DNA from: Apostichopus japonicus
Taxonomy: Eukaryota > Echinodermata > Holothuroidea > Aspidochirotida > Stichopodidae
Direction of reading: 5' to 3'
DNA: 64,000 nucleotides
Assembly (NCBI RefSeq): GCF_037975245.1
Contig: NC_092566.1
Span: forward strand, 4,028,001 to 4,092,000
The translations under genes and the position numbers were made by a program. The notes under the pieces were generated by a model, which made no database searches, was not told the DNA's origin, and saw nothing but the letters and a program-made list of their open reading frames with translations. Within the stretch, counting starts at the first letter, position 1; each line of letters begins with the position of its first letter. Shown here piece after piece: positions 42,650 to 54,365 of this stretch.

Positions 42650-45382
42650 GATGTTTAACATGAACTGGCATAGACGAAATGACACAAAATCTCGGCGGGG
42701 AGGTTGCAGACGACTTCAGCTCCTTTCAACACGAATGTAATGTAAACAATGAATGTGAACTACGTACTCTAACTAATATGATATCTGAACCCTTTGTTGA
42801 TAATGATTGTTTTGATAAGTGAAACCGATGAGCCGGTACGCAGTCCAAAGTTAGACGGCAACTGTGACGTACAGATCATTTATTTCTCTAAGAGAAAATC
42901 TGAGCCAACTGCTGCAGACGTTAACCGATTATACGCACTGACTTAATCATTGGTTTACTCCAGGTTAACAACTGTATATGCACTATCCTGTCTAATCGCG
43001 AGACGTCTGTTGGTAGATTTATTTGTACTTATTTTCACCAGCAGGTTGATATATAGTCATTAGTTTTTGGTAAAGGACGGTCTTATGTAAGTTACAACTG
43101 ACCTTTGTGATCTGTTTAAAGTCCATGTGACGTCTATTGTATAAGCGGTACCAGGAAGGACACGGAGCAAAATGAAAGAAACATCAACAAACTCATAATT
43201 GTTATAGGCCAAAGGGCTAGTTGCACTTTATCTTACAATGTGACATGTATCATGTGATGTTTACTGAAACAATTGTCACCTATGAAAATTTAGTCTTATT
43301 ACAACTGGCCTATGCAATATGACAACTTTTGTACCACAGTGAAAATCTTTGATCAAAGATTCTAGCTATAGTAGATCCAGCTGTTGGATAATGATCAAAT
43401 AATAAAGTTGAGGTCCCGGGCCAAACGCAATAGCTAGTCACGGACGGGACATTTTATAGTATCCATTAACGGTTATATGGAATGCCAAAAGGCCGAAATG
43501 CTGTTCTGCAATATCGGATGTTGGTACATCCTCTTGCATACTATAGGCATTATATCTTTCCAATTCAGAGAAGTGAAAATGCAACTTGCCGTACGAAAGC
43601 GTACCCATGCAATCAGTATAATGAGCTGTTGCCGGGAGTTAGTAGAGAATTAAGCAACTACATCAACTAGCTGAACATTGGTCAAGAACACTGAGATATT
43701 ATACAATATGGCGAATGATACTGCATGCCCACTGCCAAAAATGCTGTCATGCAAAATCGACTTGCTACATGAGCAGATATGATACCGCTTCTATATGCAA
43801 AAAATTTAAAAAATTTAAAAAAAAAAAAAATTAACACCTAAATTGCGAAATTCAGCAGATGGATGTCCGCCTCAAAATTCGGCCAGGAACCAGATTTCTC
43901 TTGAACTATTTAAAAATCGCTGATGTGATGTGCGGATCGAGTTCCGTGAAGTTGGTACTTCTGTGTTGTTGTTTTTTTTTGGGGGGGGGGGGGAGGGTTT
44001 GCTTCTGTTCTTCGCTTGGTTTCGAGAAAAAAACTTTAATTGTTCGTCATGGCTGCACTGCAGTGCTGTTGAATGGGGTGAATTGGCCTACCTCAGTATT
44101 TGAGAAAGTGCTCAGATATGCTGGGATGTACACTCTCGTACGTCTGCTCACGTGGAGTTACGGTGACTTTCTGAAAGCATTACTTAAGGCAGCGAGACTG
44201 AGATACACCCAAAGCTTTATATATCGTGGATTAGATTAATATTGCATACTACTGACTGAAAACACGATTAATTGCAAAAATCATATTGACGAAATACCCG
44301 AGATATCGACATATTTCACAAGACCGGTCTTTCAATTGCGGCAAAACCTCGGTATCGTACGGCACAGTATGTATACTGGCCTATAATAGCAACTAAACTT
44401 ACGAAATATGACCAGACTTTGGCAGTTTTTTAACCATAATTTACTTTATATTGAAGAATTGCTACCCAAAATGAGTTAACAAATGTATGAACAATTCTTA
44501 CAACCATTCTTTCTCATGTAACTGCATGTTTATCGGATTAAATTGGTATATGCCAATTTAAATTGACATATACCGATTTATTTTCCTTACCATCGATTTA
44601 AATTGGTATATGTCGATTTAAATCGATGATATGTCGAATTAAACTGGTATATGTCGATTAAAATCGGTAGAAGTCAATTTAAGCTGCTAGAAACTGGTAT
44701 ACTGAAGTCGAAGGAAATTGGTATGTCGATATATATCGGTATATATGGCGATTCCCCACGATTTGAGACTGATTACAGACCTGTACGTTCATGCGCTCTT
44801 ACGCATCGCGTTTCTGGTCATTGAGAGTCTGCTAACTTTGACATCAAATTTCTCTAAATAATTCTGTTTCGACTCAACGGAAACTACAGTATTGTTTGTG
44901 TACTAAAATACTTTAGTAATAGCCACAAAAAAAAATCCTCCTCCAGTTATGCATTTTAAATGGCGGTCCCGGGTGCAGGAATGTGAGCGAATTCACACCC
45001 CTGCCACGTTATCCTCTGAACACATATCATAAAGAGATGGCTTGAAATAAGCTTTGGTGTTCATCCACGATCTAACACAGATAGGGTCTCATATATGCTA
45101 CTGTAAGGCTTCGTGATCCATGGGTCTTAAAACTAAATTAATCTACATTAACCTATATGTCCCAATATACCGTTTCCAGAATGTACTGTTTGAAGTGATT
45201 ACATTTGTTAATAATGCACCGACTAAATTGGAACTTGAAGCAACCGTATGCCGTAAGGACCATCATTTTAATAGATATTGCCCTTGTTAGTTGTTAGACC
45301 TTAAAGGAATGTAAATAGCGCCACTATTTCAGCTATATTACATTAAACACCCGGTGCACTACTTTAAGTTTTACAGAACAAT
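42650..45382. other. Divergent intergenic region (paralog B / eIF4E)
   Basis: About 2.7 kb between the start of paralog B (minus) and the start of eIF4E (plus), so both promoters should lie here. The sequence next to 42650 encodes the paralog B leader. No TATA box or other motif could be assigned with confidence. It also holds poly-A at 43803-43830, a G-run at 43979-43995 and a palindromic repeat at 44535-44745; the open frame at 43859-44239 spans the G-run and is not credible. Confidence 0.55.
44535..44745. repeat. Quasi-palindromic TA-rich repeat
   Basis: Repeated alternation of TTTAAATTGGTATATG with CATATACCGATTTA and ATGTCGATTTAAATCGA, in both orientations over about 200 bp. The inverted units could form cruciforms. 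No conserved protein site is recognised. Confidence 0.75.
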
Positions 45383-45415
45383 ATGGCTTCCGCCGACACA
45401 GCAGTAATGGAAGAG
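45383..45415 (+). CDS. EIF4E: eIF4E exon 1
   Basis: ATG in the context ACAATATGGCT, encoding MASADTAVMEE, followed by a GTTTGT donor in phase 0. It is chosen because the next exon continues in phase with a Glu/Lys-rich N-terminal arm. Confidence 0.8.
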
Positions 45416-48400
45416 GTTTGTTATAAATACATGTAGGCCTACTAGTTTCAAATGTCGAAAGCGTGAGGAAAGTCTCATTTATAAGTGGTCTATCCCCTTT
45501 TCTTCAAACTGTATTTGGTGCTCGAGTATGAGTACTTTTTGATGTGACTCTTGACAAACCGCCCAATGTCCACATTTGCCCATGTGTTATGTTAGGATGG
45601 AGTTTGTACGGAGATTAGTGTTACCTCGATAACGCTAGGCCTTACTTTTGGCTCTCCCTCTCTCTATCAAATTTCACAGTCATGCTCAAAGTCTTAGGCC
45701 CTCCTTTAGAACTTGCAAATTGTAAGTTAGTATTATGTGCTTAGAGAGTGCAACTTACATTAGCGTAAAGAAAGGCAAATATGTAGGCAATTTTGTAACT
45801 TAACAATGCAAATAAATGTTGCTATTCACTGTTGAGTGCTTACAAAGTCCATTAATAATTTATATTGCAAGCTGCCATTTAGGCTTGGCTAAACTAGCCT
45901 AACAATCGGATTGCTTGGCATCAAGCAACTAGGGCCAGGCACTAAACTAACTGAGTCTTTTCCAATTGAAAAATGGTAAATTATTGCAAAAGGTTGTGTC
46001 TTTGTGAATTCAAAGTTTGCAAAGCATTTTGCTTTAGTTGGAAGCAAGTGATTTCTCTTTATAAAACATTTATCCCACTAAACTAAAAGGCTAAGGCTAA
46101 ACTCAAAGATTGGCAGTTATGTATATTGTTAATCTCATGTTCTTATGATATCAGGTATGTAGAGTGTATAGCTGTAGGTCAACCAATCAAAACAGATCAA
46201 TACAGATCTTTATATATATCGATTTTCCATATTTTCTTTATTCTGGATCATATGAGGGTTATAAGTAAACATGCACACTCTCAACTAATGATATAATACA
46301 GTCAAGTATTGGCCCTTTAATTAATGTAGCCCTAGGCTTTCTTATTTCTCACATGTAGAGCTAACTTTTTTTTTTTCACCTTTAGAAAACATCCGAACAG
46401 AAGATATCAGAAGATGTTGAAAAACTTGAACTGGACCCACTGATCAAGCATCCCTTGCAGAATCGTTGGTGCCTTTGGTTCTTTAAAAATGACAAAAGCA
46501 AAGATTGGGCAGATAATCTTAGGCAAATAACATCGTTTGACACTGTAGAGGATTTTTGGGCGTAAGTGAAAGCAACTTCAATTTGGCAAGCAATGGCAAT
46601 AATGTTGGCTTTATAGATATTATTGGATATACATACTTGAAATCGTAGTGAGTTGAAAATCCAGAACAGTGCAAAAACTTCAAGCCTCTACCGGGATTCG
46701 AACCCACGCCTCCCACTTATGTACTGGTCACCCTTACCACTATAGGCTATGGACGCTGACATCCAGAGGTCCGAAAGGAAGGTCGTAAATTTATATATAT
46801 ATATATAATACAATGAATATTAACATATTTCATTGCATTCGGTCAACCGTTTTACGAATCTGCAGAGATTTTTTCATTATAATATTGCAAATCAATCAAA
46901 CCATTGACTAAATGCAGATTAATCTGGCAGTAATTTTGATTGAATCTCAACATTTCCTCGCATTTTTACTTAAGTACGTACAGAACTGAAAGAATTTGTT
47001 GCTCTTTTAAAGCCAGCACATTTTCATGTTATATGATGGAAGTATTTTGATCTATTTCTTAACAGTGTGTACAACCATATTCAAAGTGCAGGAAAGTTGG
47101 CTTCTGGCTGCGATTACAATTTATTCAAGGTAGGTTACTCCCTAACCTTTCCTAACCTTCTCTTTAAATATTTAACAGGGAGGATAACTCTCTTGGTTAT
47201 CTCATATTTCACCTGAAGCTAAATTAAGTAGTGTCTGTGACCTGTCTGTGCGTGCATAAGACCACCCCAAAGATGAGTTGAATGCCGATGGTATCTAACA
47301 ATAAGATGTATGACCTGATTACTAAACTTTTGGGTGGAAGACCAACTTTTACAATCGTACAAGTTGATTCACTTTCTTTGCATTCCAGTTCAAGCAATTA
47401 GATAAATACTGCTAGTATAACATTTGGCAGATTATAGCCATGAGTGGACCTGATTTTTATACTTTTGGGTGGAAGACAAACTTCTACAATCATTCACAAT
47501 TTATGAGACTACTTTCTTACAAGGTGATGTAAAGTAATTGCCATCAACATTCAGATAGAAGATACTTCAAATTAGTTTGAACCTTTGTACTGTTCCAAAC
47601 TGTGAACAAGAAAGATTTGAGTTGCCCAATTTTGTATTCAGGCCGTACTAATTTTTTTTCTAACATATCCCATAGCATGTTCGTGCCAAAGTGCACATTG
47701 CATACGTCACCAAAATTGGAAAATGCCAATTTTTTTACCTCGCATTGCGATTTTTGTCCATACCAGCGGACAGGCCCAGGGCATGTTCAGCAAGGTTCTC
47801 AAACTCTGGGTCATAGTTGGATATCAGACCCATGTATTTTGAGGTCCTGATAATCCTTAAACTTACTTTTGTCCGCCTTTATTTTTCAGGATGATATAAA
47901 ACCGATGTGGGAGGACGAGAGGAATAAAACCGGAGGCAGATGGTTGGCTAGCTTTGACAAGAGAGGGGGTAAAGGCATAGATGTAGATAAACTCTGGCTC
48001 GAAACAGTGAGTATTGTTCTTTGGTTTGTAACAATAGGAACAAAATGTTTCGTGTAAGTCGATCATGCCAGGGGATGAGTGGGAAAAGGAAGCATCTTTG
48101 AATAAACAGTTCAGATCATGGTTTTTACGTGGAAGGTGGAGGAAAAGGGGTCTGCCTGTTCAACAACTTTTAAAGAACATATGTGCTATTATTAGTTACA
48201 GGGAGGTTATTGTTGTTTCAAATATTCGTCAGTGTTTTTGTGGTTGCTTACTGATTTTTGGAAATATTTTCTTAAAGTTTCTTACCGATTTTGTTAATTT
48301 CTTACCGTTCCAGGTGTTATGCTTGATTGGCGAAGGATTTGATGAGGAATCAGACGTCGTGAACGGTTGCGTGGTCAATGTTAGAGGGAAGGGTAACAAA

Positions 48401-50893
48401 CTCTCTGTATGGATAGGAGATTATAAGAGGGACGAGGTGGTGCTAAAGATTGGGTTAGTTCCTTTCGTTGGGTTTATTTTTACAAGCAAAACAGCATGTG
48501 CCTCTTGCAGAAAGGAACTCTTTGACCAGCCAGTTTATTTTATGATTTTATGCAGAATGATAATTTAGTAAAACGTTAAATTGGCCTGTTCTTTGCGTTG
48601 CATTGAACCTGCTGGTGTATGGGTTCTCCTACCCTACCCCCCTCCCTCGCCTTTCCCACCTCATTATCACCCCACCTTGCTGCTGTCTTTTTCCCATCAG
48701 GGATATTTATGATTACTTTGTAAAAGTTGGAAATTTCTAGATTGAAGAAAGAACTAATAACACAAACATTTCTAATAGAAACTAACTTAAGATTTGCATT
48801 CATGGTAATTTACCAATGTTAGGGCAACTTGACACCTGATATGATATTTGCCCTTGAAGGATAAGCAAGAGCTGGAAAACTGAACTGTCCCAATCAACAA
48901 GCAAGAAGTGATGCAATCCTGTGAAGTATTGTTTTGTATTTGGAAGAGGATAAGAATAAGGCACTTTGTCAGATGTTTCGCAGAACTTGAAAGTCGGCTG
49001 CATTGAGCTTGCTGGACATAGATCTTATACTTCCTGCTCCCCCCCCCCCCACCCCCATGTTGTGATGTTATTCATTTCTTTTCTTTTATCTTAATTTAGG
49101 AGAAGATTTAAAGAGAGACTGGGATTGCCACCAAGGTTCCAAATAGCTTTTGAAGTAAGTTTTAGATGATATTGTGTTTTATAGCCTTTTTTTGTATTGA
49201 TGTTGGGTGGCTTTACTCAAATTTTGCCAGTCAAATTATGATTTCAACTAATGAAGTTATAAATAAAATCAACTAACAAGGAAAATTTTGATTATTCCAG
49301 TTTGCTTTTTGTATGTGTCAGCTAATCAGTTTGGAAAAGTGTATCCAGAAAAACTTTTAACATTTGAAATCTCACTTCTTACGTTGGTGCTGTGACTTAA
49401 CTTTTTTTTATTAAAAAACGAAACAGTCTGAACATGTCTGAGCGACATTTACGTTTGAAATATGCTCAATGTGGTCTTTTAAGACGTATATGGAAAACTG
49501 TCCTGTTAACAAAAGTTTGTTCTGTTTTGTATTATAAACTTTGATTATAATGATAGATGGAAGGAGAGAAGCATTGACCAGGAATTCATGGCGTATCGTT
49601 TCTATTCACACCCCATACAGGCACATCAAGACACGATAGTGAAAAGAGGCTCCTCGGCCAAATCCCGTTTCACTATATGATAAATGTCCACCACCATGTC
49701 CACTGTGCAGTGAGCGGTCAGCTTGCCATAATGTCGAAATGGCTCCCAGCAGGAAGTTTGGTCCAGAATATTGGGAATTTTGCAGACAACTCAAACATTG
49801 TTGCTGTGTGTATTAACATCATCATCATCATCTGATTAGAACAATTTATAAGACCTTTTGTTCCCCCCACTGGAAGAAAGAGGAGGAGGAGGTTGGTGGC
49901 AGCAGCAGCAGCCGGTGGGAGAGGGAACACGTTATCGATAGGATAGGGGGGCATGCGAGCGTGTGATGACGATAAATGGCCCCAGACATTAATCTGCTGC
50001 TAAAGGACAACTTACAGAAAGAGAGAGAGTGTGAGAGAGAGTAATAGCGAAGGGATTAACAGTCAGAGGTTCAAGTCATAATCTTTAACCTCTTTTTTTT
50101 TTATTTCACATGGAACGTACATTTTTTTCTTATTATACATGTAGACTTTGCTCATGGAAATCCTGATTCTGATGGAAGCAAGGAACTGTCATCCAAGTGA
50201 GACCATGTCTTTCCTCTTACCTAACGAGATGCATAGACAAACAGGTTCTATAATCGGATGGAGGAGAAATTGCATTTGGTCTTCATTTTTTTCTAATTTT
50301 TTGGTCTTGGGCAACCTGTGTGATGATATACCTTTCTATTTTGATATTCTTAATCTGATTGGCTACTCCAGTGTGTGAATTTGGAATAAACGTGTGACGT
50401 ATCGTACCAATTAATTTGGTATCTTACGATGTTTCAAAATTGCAAATTAATACTTTCGATGAAATGGGTAGAAACCCTGTATTGGATCTTAAAGCTAACT
50501 TCGAAAACTTGAGCGAATTACATCGTTTTGCATCATTTAAATGATTAGGTCGGTTGGATAAGTTGGATACATTCTACATTGATGTTTTCTCTCAAACACC
50601 CACCTTAAAAAATTAACATACAAGAAAGGCAAATGAATATTCATGTCTATATCTCATAGTCCAGTAAAACTAGAAAGAGTTTTTTTTTTGTGCCAGTCAC
50701 CTTCCTTAAATCCAGTTTAATTTTTAATTAAAAGTTACATAGGTATTGGAATCATCTGTTAGTACTTATTAGTGATGCCATTATCAACAGTTATTGCAAG
50801 TCTCATTAATTGGTAATGTTAATAATCCATTGTCTCATAAATTTCTAAAAACTCAAAACATATTTTTTCTTTCTGTTTTAGTATGATTTGTAA
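45383..50893 (+). CDS. EIF4E: Eukaryotic translation initiation factor 4E
   Basis: Cytoplasmic mRNA 5'-cap-binding subunit of eIF4F. Coding exons 45383-45415, 46386-46561, 47066-47129, 47890-48006, 48314-48453 and 49100-49154 join in phase to 195 residues. The class I eIF4E core is clear: HPLQNRWCLWFFKND (33-47), VEDFWAVYNHIQ (65-76) and KPMWEDERNKTGGRW (95-109). Cap-stacking Trp52 and Trp98 with Glu99, phosphate-contact Arg154 and Lys159, Trp163, and dorsal Trp69 used by eIF4G and 4E-BPs are all present at the family positions. The N-terminus, MASADTAVMEE, is short, as is usual. The C-terminus is unresolved. The best acceptor (before 50882) would add only YDL and stop, while an exon at 50145 has an eIF4E-like tail out of frame. 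The upstream neighbour is ABCG2 paralog B, transcribed divergently. Confidence 0.93.
46386..46561 (+). CDS. EIF4E: eIF4E exon 2
   Basis: 176 bp encoding KTSEQKISEDVEKLELDPLI, HPLQNRWCLWFFKNDKSKDW and up to VEDFWA. Carries the first cap-stacking Trp (W52) and the dorsal Trp (W69). Acceptor CACCTTTAG, donor GTAAGT. Confidence 0.95.
46683..46760 (-). mobile_element. tRNA-derived SINE head
   Basis: On the minus strand an A-box-like TAGCCTATAGTGG is followed by a B box GGTTCGAATCC (complement of 46693-46703) at tRNA-like spacing. It lies in an eIF4E intron and lacks a clean cloverleaf, so a SINE is more likely than a tRNA gene. Confidence 0.6.
47066..47129 (+). CDS. EIF4E: eIF4E exon 3
   Basis: 64 bp encoding VYNHIQSAGKLASGCDYNLF and K after completing an Ala codon. 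Acceptor TTAACAG, donor GTAGGT. Confidence 0.94.
47890..48006 (+). CDS. EIF4E: eIF4E exon 4
   Basis: 117 bp, phase 0: DDIKPMWEDERNKTGGRWLA then SFDKRGGKGIDVDKLWLET. It contains the second cap-stacking Trp98 and Glu99, which binds the m7G base. Acceptor TTTTTCAG, donor GTGAGT. Confidence 0.95.
48314..48453 (+). CDS. EIF4E: eIF4E exon 5
   Basis: 140 bp encoding VLCLIGEGFDEESDVVNGCV then VNVRGKGNKLSVWIGDYKRD and EVVLKI. Holds the Arg/Lys pair that contacts cap phosphates. Acceptor GTTCCAG, donor GTTAGT. Confidence 0.95.
49100..49154 (+). CDS. EIF4E: eIF4E exon 6
   Basis: 55 bp encoding RRFKERLGLPPRFQIAFE. The KERLGLPP block is conserved in eIF4E. Acceptor AATTTAG, donor GTAAGT in phase 0. Confidence 0.93.
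50145..50200 (+). other. EIF4E: Possible eIF4E terminal exon (frame problem)
   Basis: After a good acceptor (CATTTTTTTCTTATTATACATGTAG) one frame reads FAHGNPDSDGSKELSSK and stops at 50198-50200. Its length and Ser/Lys character resemble the eIF4E C-terminal cap loop. The phase is wrong by one base relative to exon 6, so either a base is missing here, the exon is decayed, or the resemblance is chance. Confidence 0.3.
50882..50893 (+). CDS. EIF4E: Possible eIF4E terminal codons YDL-stop
   Basis: A strong acceptor TTTTTTCTTTCTGTTTTAG directly precedes TATGATTTGTAA, in phase 0 with exon 6. Using it gives a 198-residue protein without the last ~18 residues usual in eIF4E. Confidence 0.45.
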   Translation, partial: YDL

Positions 50894-52440
50894 ACCACAA
50901 GAGGACAGACAAACCAACACAAATTGATATGCATTGTAAAGATGTTATTTTGAGTCAGGATTTTGTGTATAGACAGTTTTCAAGGGTTTTGTGGTTTTGC
51001 TTGAAAAGCTGACCCTAATGGTGGTCTCTGTGATGAAGTGAGTTATTCAGCAGTGTTTGTTGCTGTGCCTTCATTATCTCACCTGCTGACTGTATTTATT
51101 TCTAATGGACTTCGATTAACCAAAGTTTGCTTTTGGGGTGGGGGGTGGGCTGAAGTTGAGGGGATAACTTGGTGCTTACAATGCAGTTTTGAGCTTGGTA
51201 GATTGTTGAGGATTTTACTAGTGCATTGCTGCATTCATAAAGAAATTTGGCAGTGTGAATTTTGTATGCCCAAAAAAACACCTCTTGAAGTGTTTGTCTT
51301 TAGAAAATATCCTCCCCCACCCCCACCCTTCCACTCTCCTTTGGAACAATTTGTGGGCTTTGGGATTTTACATGTGTCGAAACATTTATCTACGTCAGTT
51401 ATCAGAGCTTGCTTGCATTCTGAGCGTCAATTCTGAGGGGTGGGTGGGTGCCTGGTGGGTTGTTTAAGTATTAAGATACCTTAAGGAGGAGACAGGTAAA
51501 AAGTATATTAGATGGAGATTCATGATCAGGGGTAAAATACCCTGCAAGGCAGTTGTGAATCGTTCAAAATAATTTCAGGTGTATAGGATTCAACCCAAGA
51601 GAATGTCACTATTGTGGCACTATACTCAACAAAACTGTACTGCAGCTTTTGTTTGGGGTTCCTAATTCCAGACACCCAGTTGGAAAACTTTTCTGATATG
51701 CTCTACTCTCATGACAGGCTACAAAGCAGCATGTGCAGTAACAGCACGACCAATTATGTTTCTATAAGACTAAAGTTCAAAACTGTTCATGCTGTCAGTA
51801 CGATTGTTTCTAAACAACATGATATGTAAGTACACTATATGGTGGTACAGAGCATTAAACAGTCCCAACTGGCATTGCACATGAAAACCATGAATATTCA
51901 TTTATTATAGAGAGACAGTTTTATTGATGCAGATGTTGCTTGTTACCAGAAGGCTTGACCAATACATGATATTCTTAAAATTGTTTCCCTCCTGGAAATT
52001 TGAACGAAACATAAAAGACGAACATGTTCTGTTAAAAAGTCTCTTGTGAAGGTTCTTTAGTGGTTGTCAGAAGAAACATGTAGCTTGGTATGTAAGTTTG
52101 AAAACTTCAGAGAGAAAAGTTTAATGAAATTGCAAGAAAGCAATTGTTTTTCTGTAAAATACTGTAAATATATTCTGTTTTTCTTTCAGACAATTCATTT
52201 TTTAAAATGATATTCAGAGAACTATGATGAGTTAAGTAAGTCACTAATAATTAAATTTCTCTTTTAGTTATATCATTTCTTCAGCTTCTGTTTAAAAGTT
52301 TCTCGCATGAATTTGCATGAATTAAATCTATGTAGCATTTTTAAAGTTATGGCATACTGTTAACCTTCAAAAGGTCTCTTCTTAAATTAAGTTTTGCTTC
52401 AGAAATGAAAAATAAAGTGTTCTGGATTTACTTAACTTGA
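50894..52440 (+). other. EIF4E: Probable eIF4E 3' untranslated region
   Basis: No splice-supported coding sequence. An AATAAA polyadenylation signal lies at 52411-52416, followed by a T/G-containing stretch, giving a plausible transcript end near 52435. The open frame 51038-51436 within it is unsupported. Confidence 0.45.
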
Positions 52441-52789
52441 AGAAAAACAAAATGTCTTCATTTCTTTTATCTGAAGATTTGGTTTTCAATTTGGATCATT
52501 TTAAGGCAAGGGTACTTCAATTTATACAAACAATTTCAAAGGGGCACAGGGCCATGGATTATGTATCCCTGAAGAGTGTTTTGAGCAATTGCGAAGTTGC
52601 ACCAGCACAATAAGATTCGGTTCTCACATCTTCTTGACGATATTGAACCTGTCTTTATTTAATGCATGTTCTGCACAACATTTTTTTTGAGCCACCTGGT
52701 GTTACTCCACTGGTCGTGTCCCCATCCCCACCTCCTTGATGCAGTGTTGTCACAAGTTATGAATTAAGTTAAAAAAAAACTGAAGCATG

Positions 52790-53060
52790 CAGGGGGCCCC
52801 CAGTCTCATGGATGCTAAGGTACACCTTAGTGTACTGAAGCAAACGGGTTCCCCCAGTCTCACAGGTGCTAAGGTACACCTCACCGTGTACTGAAGTGTA
52901 CAGGGGGCCCCCAGTCTCACAGGTGCTAAGGTACACCTCAGTGTACTGAAGCATACAGGGGGGCGACCAGTCTCACGCGTGCAAAGGTACACCTCAGTGT
53001 ACTGAAGCATACAGGGGGCCCCCCAGTCTCATGGGTGCTAAGGTACACCTCAGTGTACTG
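52790..53060. repeat. Minisatellite, ~55-bp unit, five copies
   Basis: Copies of CCCCCAGTCTCACAGGTGCT, AAGGTACACCTCAGTGTACTG and AAGCATACAGGGGG. CAGTCTCA recurs about every 55 bp. The minus-strand open frames (LQYTEVYL...) are products of the repeat. Confidence 0.92.
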
Positions 53061-54013
53061 AGCAGATCCCACCTACCCTCCCCAAAATCTTCAGACTGTT
53101 GTGGAGTGGAAATGATTACACAATTTTTTTATTTTTTACACTGTTCTCTTGATTTATTGTAAAAACAGAAATTTTAATGGACTGCATGAATGAAATAGAA
53201 CTTGAAACAAAATAGTAAAGAAGGACAACTGAAATGGCTAGAAGACAGCAGCATGAAAGAGCAGTTTTGTGGAACGTAAAAAAATGTTCTGACGAGAAAG
53301 AATGGATGGAGAACAAGCCGATTCATTTATTAATACTTTCTTCATAACTTCAATTATATAATTTTTAAACGAAGCCAACTTGGGTAAAATCCTCCTCTGG
53401 ACGGCGACTCAGTCATGGATTTCTGGATCTATTCTACCCCCGTTCTTCCCTCTCTCCCCGCCCCCCCACCACACTGCTTCAAATTCTCCACCTGACATAG
53501 CTCACTGCAATCATAAATTTATCAGATACTTGAAATAATTCTGACAATATTGTTTAAATATCAAGTTCATTCCTTAAACTGTGGCTGTGTCAATAATAGT
53601 CTTGCAAATGCCTTTATTTTATAGCAGTTTGAAATATTTTCTTCTTTCCCATCTCCTTCCCGCTGCCTCACCATTCCTCCCCCCCCCCCGCCCCCACCCA
53701 CTGCACACACGGGTCAAAATGTACATAACTTTGATTCAAGTCAAAAATTAGGTCCATTCACACTAGATAATTAACAACCACAGTCTAATTGAAACATTGC
53801 TATCCGTATAACCACTCTAAGCATAGCCTAGTTTTAAATTCCATCACAAAATTACAAAGAGAGAAAGAAAGGGGGAACAAAAACTGTACATCTGTTAATC
53901 AATATTCACTCAATCATCCACAACCCTGCCAGGATATATCCATAAGAAACTGCTTCTTTGTGAAGGATATGTGTTCATGGAAATGCACTTTCTATTGGAC
54001 ATATCCATATAAC

Positions 54014-54365
54014 TTAAAGGCATTGAAGACTCGCCCCAAACCGCGTGCGGCCATCTGAAAAAGTTAACTTTCTGTTGCTTGCAAGTGACGTTTTGTTTGT
54101 GTCGCTACAAAATGCAGACAGTAATGAAACGTGAAACCTTAATTGTTATCTTTAGCTGGACCTGAAATGTCCATAGCTGTATCGTTTGTACACTGCACTG
54201 TGGGTATTGACCACAGCAGTATGTACTGACTGTACACTAGAGTCTAATTACTGACAGTAGCTGTGTATTTTTTGGGATCAATGGTAGTGTTTAACACTTC
54301 TGTTACACCTCATTCGTAACTAGGTCAAATTACCGCTATTAGACGTTTCTTTTTGCGCGAGTCTT
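54014..54365. repeat. Dispersed ~350-bp repeat, copy 2
   Basis: Runs from TTAAAGGCATTGAAGACTCG to GCGCGAGTCTT; see copy 1 at 15619-15967. The copies share the whole interior, including TAGACGTTTCTTTTTGCGCG near the right end. Confidence 0.88.

Noticed and set aside
43859-44239. 126-residue plus-strand open frame
   Set aside because: Spans a poly-T/poly-G run, has no family resemblance and no splice support.
48065-48568. 167-residue plus-strand open frame
   Set aside because: It is eIF4E intron read through into exon 48314-48453 and beyond the donor; only the exon part is real.
51038-51436. 132-residue plus-strand open frame
   Set aside because: Lies in the probable eIF4E 3' UTR and has no domain or splice support.
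52750-53010. Cys-rich repeated minus-strand open frame
   Set aside because: Direct translation of the 55-bp minisatellite.
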